Below, piece after piece: positions 18,155-24,440 of a stretch of 24,440 nt of DNA (the stretch's first letter is position 1; every line of letters begins with the position of its first letter). This DNA is from Saprospiraceae bacterium (GTDB taxonomy: Bacteria; Bacteroidota; Bacteroidia; Chitinophagales; Saprospiraceae). The stretch lies in contig JADKGF010000039.1 of assembly GCA_016717105.1 (NCBI GenBank), positions 1 to 24,440 on the forward strand, read 5' to 3'. Below the pieces are notes generated by a model. The model saw only the letters and a program-made list of their open reading frames with translations. It had not been told where the DNA came from and did no database searches. The translations under genes were made by a program, and so were the position numbers.

Positions 18155-18862
18155 ATGAATCCAAGCAGTGTTACAACCCGGTATAGCGATGATGACCTGA
18201 AGGAATTTAAAATCATCATTGATTCAAAACTTGATAAAGCTAGGTCACAATATGCCAGCCTCAAGGAACAGCTGAAGGACATCACTGAAAATAATAATGA
18301 CGACTTTGCCAAAGACATAACTGACTTCTCATCTATTCAGACGGAAGTGGAAATGCTCGACAATATGGCAAATCATCAGAGAAAATACATTCAGGATCTC
18401 GAAAATGCATTGATTCGCATCAACAACAAGTCTTATGGTATTTGTGTGGTTTCGGGTGAACTGATAGACAAAAAAAGGCTAACAGCTGTTCCTACAACTA
18501 CCAAGTCGGTAACAGCCAAAACACTTTCAGAAATGAAGGATGTGCAAGTACCAAAAGAAAGGACTCGTGGATTTGATGATTTGGATGAATCAGATGATGA
18601 CAAACCTGTCAAAAAGGCCGAAGTGAAGAAACCGGTCATCATTACAAAAGTTATCAAAAAACCTTCAGCGTCAAAAGCGATTGTAGAAACCGATGATGAC
18701 GATCTCGATAAGATTTTTTCAGAATTGGATGTCATCAAAGAACTCGATGAAGCAGACCTTGGTATAGATGATGAAGAAGTGGACTCTTACGATGATGACG
18801 AAGATCTGGACATGATCGCTGATGATGAGCCGGAAGATTATGATGATGAAGACATGGAGTAA
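18155..18862 (+). CDS. TraR/DksA-family protein without zinc ligands, with a long acidic tail
   Basis: A 235-residue protein. Residues 1-110 match the Bacteroidota TraR/DksA group: RYSDDDLKEFKIIIDSKLDK, a coiled-coil hairpin, EVEMLDNMANHQRKYIQDLE and NALIRINNKSYGICVVSGEL. DksA proteins bind the RNA polymerase secondary channel and adjust initiation. The usual four-cysteine finger is reduced to one Cys (ICVVSGEL), as is common in this phylum. After a basic linker with KKAEVKKPVI, about 60 residues are extremely acidic (DDDDLDK, DDEEVDSYDDDEDLDM, DDEPEDYDDEDME). I chose the ATG at 18155; a TTG frame opens at 18125. Alternative roles cannot be excluded, but the family assignment is firm. Confidence 0.85.
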   Translation: MNPSSVTTRYSDDDLKEFKIIIDSKLDKARSQYASLKEQLKDITENNNDDFAKDITDFSSIQTEVEMLDNMANHQRKYIQDLENALIRINNKSYGICVVSGELIDKKRLTAVPTTTKSVTAKTLSEMKDVQVPKERTRGFDDLDESDDDKPVKKAEVKKPVIITKVIKKPSASKAIVETDDDDLDKIFSELDVIKELDEADLGIDDEEVDSYDDDEDLDMIADDEPEDYDDEDME

Positions 18863-18929
18863 TCCACTTTGGGTTTTCCATAATTAGTGCCTTCTCGATT
18901 TAAATGTTGAATCCCTGATCTTTGTAAAA

Positions 18930-19454
18930 TTAAATCTTGGATTTTATATCTGTTATGAATTGTGCGAACTCCTTTAGAAGCTCCGGATTTGTAATGCCTT
19001 CAATCTCATTATAATTTTCTTGAAATTTTGGAAAACAAAAATGTCCCAAAATATCAGCACCATGTATAGGGAATCGTAATAAAGCTGCATCCATTACGCC
19101 TTTCCCACCTCTCTGACCAGGAGAAGTAGATGCTAATATTAGGCGTTTGTTTTCGAAAAGTTTACTTTTGTACCGACTTGTCCAATCAAACAAATTTTTG
19201 AACGCAGCCGTATATGTTCCGTTGTGCTCAGCAAGTGAAATGATTATAATATCAGCGGCACTGAGTTTGTCATAAAATCTAATCACATTTTCAGGAATAC
19301 CTGATTCTTCCTCCAAATCAATAGAATATACAGGTAGTTCAAAATCATTGAGATCAATGACTTCAGTTCCTTCAAAATATGTGCCTATATACGCCACAAA
19401 CCTTTTATTGATTGATGCTTTACTTGTACTCGCCCCAAATGCCAAAAACTTCAT
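18930..19454 (-). CDS. NAD(P)H-dependent FMN reductase (flavodoxin-like fold)
   Basis: A 174-residue protein of the NADPH-dependent FMN reductase / chromate-reductase-like family, which binds FMN and reduces quinones, azo dyes or metals. Evidence is the N-terminal phosphate loop GASTSKASINKRF (7-19), ELPVYSIDLEEESGIPENV, the second FMN loop LAEHNGTYTAAFKNLFDW (usual PEYNGS-like motif, here AEHNGT), and STSPGQRGGKGVMDAALLRF (third loop). Its ATG overlaps the stop of a possible small upstream gene by an ATGA. It converges on the DksA-like gene. Substrate unknown. Confidence 0.88.
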   Translation of the reverse strand: MKFLAFGASTSKASINKRFVAYIGTYFEGTEVIDLNDFELPVYSIDLEEESGIPENVIRFYDKLSAADIIIISLAEHNGTYTAAFKNLFDWTSRYKSKLFENKRLILASTSPGQRGGKGVMDAALLRFPIHGADILGHFCFPKFQENYNEIEGITNPELLKEFAQFITDIKSKI

Positions 19455-19651
19455 TGTTTGTACTTTATTTTGTTTTCAATGTGATTAATTTTATTGATTT
19501 CATCTTGTGTTTTGGATGGAATCATGACATAAACATCCTGATGTATGTATTGTTTTAAAATTTTGATCGGCTTATCCAAAAGATGATTATTCAGAACATA
19601 AAATATAAAAATAATTCTTCGCCATATTGAGATTTGACTTAAAGAATACAT
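19451..19651 (-). CDS. Possible small protein upstream of the FMN reductase (unrecognised)
   Basis: A 66-codon frame starting ATG at 19651, with a hydrophobic stretch near residues 12-20 (RIIFIFYVL), then a lysine-rich polar part (DKPIKILKQYIHQDVYVMIP). Its TGA overlaps the reductase start as ATGA, which would fit translational coupling. I do not recognise the family. The -33 element of the divergent cvfB promoter lies inside it, so it may be non-coding. Confidence 0.3.
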   Translation of the reverse strand: MYSLSQISIWRRIIFIFYVLNNHLLDKPIKILKQYIHQDVYVMIPSKTQDEINKINHIENKIKYKQ

Positions 19652-19667
19652 TAATCAAGTATCTTTG
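19633..19667 (+). promoter_or_regulatory. Bacteroidota promoter for the CvfB-like gene
   Basis: TTTG (19633-19636), a 23-base spacer and an exact -7 TATCTTTG (19660-19667). The predicted start near 19674 is 11 bases before the ATG at 19685. Confidence 0.6.
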
Positions 19668-19684
19668 TGGCAAAATATTGGATT

Positions 19685-20527
19685 ATGTTGCAATTAGGTC
19701 ATAAAGCCACCTTAAAAATAGTAAAAAAGTGGATTTCGGTTTCTATTTAGATGGCTTGAATATGGGCGAAATTTTATTGCCCAAACGATACATGACCGCT
19801 GACATGGAGGTAGGCAAGGACGTCGATGTTTTTGTGTTTTTGGATGGTGAAGAGCGCATAGTAGCAACTACGGAAACGCCTTTTTGCTGAAGAAGGCCAG
19901 TTTGGTTGGATGAAAGTAAGCAAGATAGAAAATGTTGGGGCATTCTTAGATTGGGGCGTTAGCAAAGAACTATTGGTGCCTTTTAGTGAACAGAAAGTTC
20001 GCATGGTAGAAGGCAGATATTACTTAGTGTATGTTTATCTGGACAAACTTACTGAACGTCTTGCAGCAACGATGAAAATAGAAAAACACCTTGCCAAAGA
20101 TCATGGAAATTTCAAAGTAGGACAAGAAGTGGAATTGATGATATGGACAGCTACAGAGGTAGGATACAAAGCCATTATCGATGGTAAGTATCAAGGCGTA
20201 ATTTACAAAAATGAAATTTTCGATACCATCAGCACCGGTCAGAAAACAAAAGGCTACATCAAAAAAGTCAGAGAAGACGGTAAGATTGATTTATCATTAG
20301 AGCCAATCGGTTACGTAAAGGTGGACAAAAACGCACAGAAAATTCTAACGCTACTTTCAAAGACGAATGGGCACATGCCTTACAATGACAAAACAGATCC
20401 TGAAGTGATTTACAAAATATTCGGGATGAGCAAAAAAGTTTTTAAACAAACCATAGGAAGTCTTTACAAACAACGCCAAATTACGATTGCTGATACGGGA
20501 ATTGACCTCGTTGTGGACAAAAAATAG
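19685..20527 (+). CDS. CvfB-like S1 RNA-binding protein, two homopolymer indels
   Basis: Joined frames give about 280 residues of the CvfB family (S1-like RNA-binding domains plus a C-terminal winged helix). N-terminal MLQLGHKATLKIVKK continues after an indel as VDFGFYLDGLNMGEILLPKR, then RIVATTETPF, and after a second indel as EEGQFGWMKVSKIENVGAFL. S1-type features include GAFLDWGVSKELLVPFSEQ and GYIKKVREDGKIDLSLEP. The end, PEVIYKIFGMSKKVFKQTIG, is the winged-helix part. One A is missing from the run at 19723-19728 and one T is extra at 19881-19885. Opposite-sign errors in homopolymers in a conserved gene point to sequencing error. In firmicutes CvfB affects virulence gene expression; the role here is unknown. 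It converges on yajC with 12 bases between. Confidence 0.83.
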
Positions 20528-20539
20528 TTTGCCAAAAAT

Positions 20540-20854
20540 TTATTTCCCTGTTTTTGCCTTATTGAACTGTTCGGTCATCTCTTTGGAAATGGCAGAAGGG
20601 ACAACTTTGACAAATGTTTTGCTGTCAAGCTCAAGTGTGACTACTTGGTCTTCGATCTTGTTTATAGTGCCGATAATGCCACTAGCAGTTACGATTTCGT
20701 CTCCTTTTTTCAATTCAGAAGAAAAGACGGATTGTTCTTTTTGTTTCTTGATCTGAGGTCTGATGAAAAAGAAATAGAAAAATGCTAGCATGAGCGCAGG
20801 GAATACAAAACTCATAGCACTGCCTGAAGATTGTAAAAAGAAAATTAGATTCAT
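20540..20854 (-). CDS. yajC: Preprotein translocase accessory subunit YajC
   Basis: A 104-residue single-pass membrane protein. The TM segment is at about 14-32 (MSFVFPALMLAFFYFFF), followed by the family signature FIRPQIKKQKEQ and the cytosolic domain LKKGDEIVTASGIIGTINKI with a VTLEL strand. YajC associates with SecDF in the Sec translocon. Length is normal. It is not clearly part of the carotenoid operon, since an intergenic promoter lies at 20877-20911. Confidence 0.92.
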   Translation of the reverse strand: MNLIFFLQSSGSAMSFVFPALMLAFFYFFFIRPQIKKQKEQSVFSSELKKGDEIVTASGIIGTINKIEDQVVTLELDSKTFVKVVPSAISKEMTEQFNKAKTGK

Positions 20855-20876
20855 AAAACGATGTCTATATGTATGG

Positions 20877-20911
20877 CAAAGATAAAACTAAAAAGTATAA
20901 AAGCCTACAAT
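20877..20911 (-). promoter_or_regulatory. Bacteroidota promoter for yajC
   Basis: TATCTTTG on the minus strand (20884-20877) is an exact TAnnTTTG. ATTG (20911-20908) lies 23 bases upstream as a partial -33. The start would be near 20870, 16 bases before the ATG. Confidence 0.5.
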
Positions 20912-20970
20912 TAGAAAAAAATATGCGAATAACATACATAAACGTATATAATGTCGGCTATCAGAAGTAG

Positions 20971-21669
20971 TTACAAAGTATCCTTACTTTCTGCGAATAG
21001 TTTGAAAAAATATAGATTTAGCAAAAACATACTATATCCATACACAGCATCTTCCACAGGGATTGTGAGCATTCTGAAGCCTATGATTTCATCGGGATTG
21101 TAATTTACTATGGGCGATTCTAACCCAGTACCGGTAAGTATTCCATTGACAGGAAAAAAACCAATCATCAACACCACATAGGTAATTGATGCTTGGCTGA
21201 TCCAAGTTTTATGCGCGTAGAAATGAAGATATATTAAGGTAATGACCGTGATTATTGCAGTCAAAAGTGTATAAATTTTATCATGGTGAAGTAAGGCTAC
21301 AACCGAACAAGTGATCACACTTACAAATACAATGATATTATTGAAACCAATTGTCCAGGTAAAATCAAAAAACTTATCTAAGCAGTAATAGGTAAATATA
21401 CACGCAAAAGGAATGCAATAAAAAAAAAGCCATTCTTCGATCGGTAGGCCTGCCAATGTCCAACCAAGTGTATAGTCCAAATTAAACCACCAAACACCCA
21501 TTTTTGTAAATCCTATATCCCAGCAGATGAATAGGGTAGCTACTATAGAAGATGCACCTATAAATGCAGAAAAATATTGGTGAAATTGTATTCTTTTGTC
21601 AAAGGATGCTATAAAACAAACGATTACCGTAAAAAAGTTAATAAGGATGTAGGTATATGGTTGTAGCAT
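20971..21669 (-). CDS. crtY: Lycopene cyclase, fused heterodimeric type (CrtYcd)
   Basis: A 232-residue membrane protein with about six to seven TM helices built from two similar halves. The first half has WDIGFTKMGVWWFNLDYTLG and LAGLPIEEWLFFYCIPF (PIEEW 76-80). The second half has GFRMLTIPVEDAVYGYSMFL (VED 205-207). These repeated P-x-E-E/D motifs mark the CrtYc/CrtYd lycopene cyclase domains, here fused in one chain as in other Bacteroidota. It converts lycopene to beta-carotene in the membrane. Five bases separate it from crtZ and it is the last gene of the operon. No indels. Confidence 0.9.
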   Translation of the reverse strand: MLQPYTYILINFFTVIVCFIASFDKRIQFHQYFSAFIGASSIVATLFICWDIGFTKMGVWWFNLDYTLGWTLAGLPIEEWLFFYCIPFACIFTYYCLDKFFDFTWTIGFNNIIVFVSVITCSVVALLHHDKIYTLLTAIITVITLIYLHFYAHKTWISQASITYVVLMIGFFPVNGILTGTGLESPIVNYNPDEIIGFRMLTIPVEDAVYGYSMFLLNLYFFKLFAESKDTL

Positions 21670-21674
21670 TTCAG

Positions 21675-22121
21675 TTATTTAAAATACATTTTGAAATATT
21701 TGATGGGCACCCATAAAAATCCAAAACATTCTCCTTCTTCTTTGGTGGTGTGTTTGTGATGTTGTTTGTGCGCCCTTCTTATCGAAAGTAGATATGGATT
21801 ATGCGTTTCTCGTAGTAAATGGATACGCTGATGTATGAAAATATCATGCACAAAAAAATAAGCCATGCCATAAAACGTTATACCCAATCCTATGAAAAAT
21901 AGATGGTTGAATCCTTGGTCGGCACCTAAATACATAAGTAAGATAGCAGGAAGTGCAAAAATAAAGAAAAACCAATCGTTCTTTTCAAATGGTCCTTCTG
22001 TACTATGGTCATGATGGTCCCGATGCAATACCCATAGAAATCCGTGCATTACATATTTATGGATTATCCAAGTAGCGCCTTCCATAAGCGTAAAAGTGAT
22101 GAGAACAATGAGTGTATTCAT
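21675..22121 (-). CDS. crtZ: Beta-carotene hydroxylase CrtZ
   Basis: A 148-residue di-iron membrane hydroxylase of the fatty-acid-hydroxylase superfamily. It has all histidine boxes: HKYVMH (21-26), HRDHH (33-37), HDIFIHQRIH (92-101) and HKQHH (118-122). The ATG at 22121 begins MNTLIVLITFTLMEG; a TTG two codons earlier is less likely. It adds 3- and 3'-hydroxyls to beta-carotene, giving zeaxanthin. It sits between crtB (90-base gap) and crtY (5-base gap) on the same strand. Confidence 0.92.
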   Translation of the reverse strand: MNTLIVLITFTLMEGATWIIHKYVMHGFLWVLHRDHHDHSTEGPFEKNDWFFFIFALPAILLMYLGADQGFNHLFFIGLGITFYGMAYFFVHDIFIHQRIHLLRETHNPYLLSIRRAHKQHHKHTTKEEGECFGFLWVPIKYFKMYFK

Positions 22122-22211
22122 AAGCAAAAGTAATTAGTCGAAATTGAGTGATAAGGGTTTATGATTTGACGAGATAGCAAACATTGTTGTGTTTTGGTGT
22201 AAGAATTTGCA

Positions 22212-23048
22212 TCATAATAATGCCATTTTATATTGTACGTACGAACCGAACGCCAAAGATAATTTTTGACCATTGGGTATGCGAATTCTACTATTAATAA
22301 TTTTTTTGGCAGGTGTTCTTTTTATTTTATTCAGCAAGGATAAATAATATCTGTATGCCAGATAAACTCCAAATCTTGATGACGGTGGCAACTGTTTGAT
22401 TCCAGCTAACGCTGATTTAAATTCTAAGGCAATTTCATTTTCAATTTTTTGTTTTACATGGTCATCAAATACATTCATATTGATATCAGGAAAATAAGTT
22501 CGCCCCAAAACATGGTAATCATCTTTCAAATCTCTTAGGAAATTTACTTTCTGAAAAGCAGATCCGAGTTTCATCGCAAATGGTTTCAAATGTTCATATT
22601 GCTCTTTGTTTCCATTTACAAAGATCTGAAGACACATCAATCCGACCACTTCTGCAGACCCAAGTATGTATTCTTTATAAAGATCGCTGTCATAAGCTAG
22701 CTGCTGCAGATCCATTTCCATACTATGCATAAACTGGTGTATCAGCGCATGATCTATCTTATATCTATTCACAGTTTCTTGAAAAGATTGTAATATAGGA
22801 TTTAGGGATATCTTTTCATCTATAGCTTGCCATGTTTGAGCAGAGAATCGCGATAAAAGTTCTTTTTTGTCATATCCATGAAAACTATCAACAATTTCAT
22901 CCGCCAATCGCACAAATCCATAGACAGCATATATAGAAGGGCGAATCGAAGGTCTTAACGCCATGATTCCCAAGGAAAAACTCGTACTGTATTTTTCGGT
23001 CGTAGCTTTGCTTATCTGATATGATAATTCATCAAACAGTTGTTTCAT
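22212..23048 (-). CDS. crtB: Phytoene synthase CrtB
   Basis: A 278-residue squalene/phytoene synthase that couples two GGPP to phytoene. Evidence is SFSLGIMALRPSIRPSIYAV, the first Mg-binding motif RLADEIVD (47-54; DEIVD as DxxxD) and the second motif NFLRDLKDD (169-177), with RTYFPDINMNVFDDHVK next to it. The YILGSAEVVGLMCLQIF helix is typical. Length is slightly short but normal for Bacteroidota. No indels. It starts 11 bases after the crtI stop, so it is probably co-translated from the same mRNA. Confidence 0.93.
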   Translation of the reverse strand: MKQLFDELSYQISKATTEKYSTSFSLGIMALRPSIRPSIYAVYGFVRLADEIVDSFHGYDKKELLSRFSAQTWQAIDEKISLNPILQSFQETVNRYKIDHALIHQFMHSMEMDLQQLAYDSDLYKEYILGSAEVVGLMCLQIFVNGNKEQYEHLKPFAMKLGSAFQKVNFLRDLKDDYHVLGRTYFPDINMNVFDDHVKQKIENEIALEFKSALAGIKQLPPSSRFGVYLAYRYYLSLLNKIKRTPAKKIINSRIRIPNGQKLSLAFGSYVQYKMALL

Positions 23049-23059
23049 TTTATTATTGT

Positions 23060-24440
23060 TTAAAGCGGTTTGTTAATTGGATTTTTTGTTTTGATATTTT
23101 TCAGTTCGTTGGCCACAATTTTACCTGAAATGATCGATGGCGGTACTCCAGGCCCTGGCACGGTTAACTGACCGGTATAGAGCAGATTTTCTATGTTTTT
23201 ATTCTTGATCGATGGTTTTAATACCGCTGTTTGTTTTAGTGTATTGGCCAATCCATATGCATTTCCCTTATATGCATTGTAATCTTGTACGAAATTACTT
23301 ACGCAATAACTTCTTTTATAATCCACATGAGATAGCAGATTTTCCACACCAGTATGTTTTTCTAATCGACTGATCATCTCTGCAAAATAGACTTCTCTTG
23401 TATCTTCTGCATCTACAATACCTGGCGCCAATGGCATAAGAAGAAACACATTTTCATGCCCTTCTGGCGCGATATCAGGGTCTGTCTTTGAAGGACAACA
23501 AGCATAAAATAATGGTTTTTCAGGCCAGCTTTTGCTTACGTAAATACTCTCTATATGTGCATCTAAATCGTTTTCAAAAAATTAGGTGTGATGTTTAAGA
23601 TTTGGAATTTTTGTATTAAAGCCTAGGTAATAAATCAAGCATGATGGTGCAAAAGTTCTGGTTTCCCAATATGCTTCAGAATAGTTTTTTTTGATCTGTG
23701 TCAACAAAGTTTCGCTATGGTGATAGTCTGAAGAAGCAATGATTGCATCAAACATTATTTCTTTTCCATCTACAATTATAGCTTGTGCGCTGTTGTTTTT
23801 GGTGACAATTTTTTCGACTGCATGGCCAAAATGGTACTTTACACCATGTTTTTCACCTACTTTTTTCATTGCCAAAATGAGTTCGTAAAATCCACCCATA
23901 GGATACCAAGTTCCTAAAGCGTAGCCACCGTAATTCATTAGGCTATACATTGCAGGGATATCTTTGGGTGATGCACCAAGGAAAATGACTGGAAATTCCA
24001 TCAAAGCCTTCAGATAAGGATGCGAAAAATATTTACCTACATAAGACCTGAAGTTGGTGAGCAAGTCCAGTTTTAATGCACTTTTTGCAATCTTTGAGAC
24101 ATAAATTCCCACCAGCTATGGCAAGGTTTATGAACAAATTCCTGCATACCGACTTCATATTTGTATTTGGCTGCTTGCATGAATTCATCCAATTTTTTGC
24201 CAGCTCCAACTTCTAGATTTTCAAATAGATGTCGGAATGCACTATAATCTTTTGGTACATCGATTTTGTCCTTTTCGAATACCATTTCAAACTGTGGATC
24301 AAGTGGAATATGTATAAAATCTGATACTTTATACCCGAAATCTGCAAAAAACTGTTCCATGATATCTGGCATCCAATACCAGCTCGGTCCCATGTCGAAG
24401 GTGTATCCATTTTCGGTTTTAAACTGTCGAGCACGTCCAC
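23060..24440 (-). CDS. crtI: Phytoene desaturase CrtI, partial, with an in-frame stop and one frameshift
   Basis: FAD-dependent phytoene desaturase; its N-terminal (Rossmann) end lies beyond the right edge. At the right edge GRARQFKTENGYTFDMGPSW is in frame, followed by MPDIMEQFFADFGYKVSDF. The frame changes near 24105 (HSWWEF to VSKIAKSALKLDLL). It then continues through YLKALMEFPVIFLGASPKDI and MNYGGYALGTWYPMGGFYEL to LGFNTKIPNLKHHT. An in-frame TAA stands at 23582-23584, after which the same frame goes on with FFENDLDAHIESIYVSKSWP, ENVFLLMPLAPGI, and the C-terminal FAD motif GPGVPPSIISGKIVANEL. A Leu codon (TTA) would be expected at the stop. The enzyme turns phytoene into lycopene. First visible gene of the carotenoid operon; promoter out of view. 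Confidence 0.88.

Noticed and set aside
22125..22132. TACTTTTG on the minus strand as a crtZ promoter
   Set aside because: It matches TAnnTTTG, but transcription would start inside or after the crtZ ATG; crtZ is more likely read from the crtI promoter.

Overview
The window looks like chromosomal DNA of an AT-rich member of the Bacteroidota, probably close to the Saprospiria. Four things point that way. Promoter-like sites follow the Bacteroidota pattern (TTTG, then 17-23 bases, then TAnnTTTG). Both tRNA genes lack an encoded CCA. One secreted protein ends in a type IX secretion sorting domain. The neighbours (ECF sigma factor with DUF4252 proteins, zinc-finger-less DksA-like protein, fused CrtYcd lycopene cyclase) are typical of that phylum. 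The family placement is inference.

Layout. 1-1322 (minus) is a heavily decayed hsdM, a type I restriction-modification methyltransferase. 1518-2130 is an array of six ~100-bp repeats that abut an intact initiator tRNA-fMet (2131-2203, minus); each repeat carries the 3' end of that tRNA split by a small hairpin. 2431-3618 is an M20 amidohydrolase. 3682-5967 (minus) is an ECF sigma operon: sigma factor, membrane anti-sigma-like protein with an internal duplication, and two DUF4252 lipoprotein-sized exported proteins. 6133-7642 is a flippase with one frameshift. 7790-9402 is a secreted Kelch-like protein with a T9SS tail, also with one frameshift. 9410-14849 (minus) is a four-gene signalling operon: cNMP-binding patatin phospholipase, 7TM histidine kinase, response regulator, and response regulator-adenylyl cyclase. 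Every gene of this operon has indels. 15102-17817 holds housekeeping genes (rsmE minus; rseP and hscB plus), then tRNA-Leu(CAA). 18155-20854 holds a DksA-like protein, an FMN reductase, a CvfB-like S1 protein and YajC. 20971-24440 (minus) is a carotenoid operon, crtI-crtB-crtZ-crtYcd, predicted to lead to zeaxanthin; crtI runs off the right edge and carries an in-frame stop.

How genes work together. The signalling operon reads as a closed circuit: kinase to regulator-cyclase, cyclase to cAMP, cAMP to the cNMP-binding phospholipase. The carotenoid genes cover every step from GGPP to zeaxanthin. Two features stand out: the tRNA-fMet-derived repeat array and the cAMP-linked phospholipase operon. 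An unusual number of frameshifts affects conserved genes. Those in cvfB and the T9SS gene sit in homopolymers and look like sequencing or assembly errors, while hsdM is genuinely degraded because its catalytic motif has been substituted.
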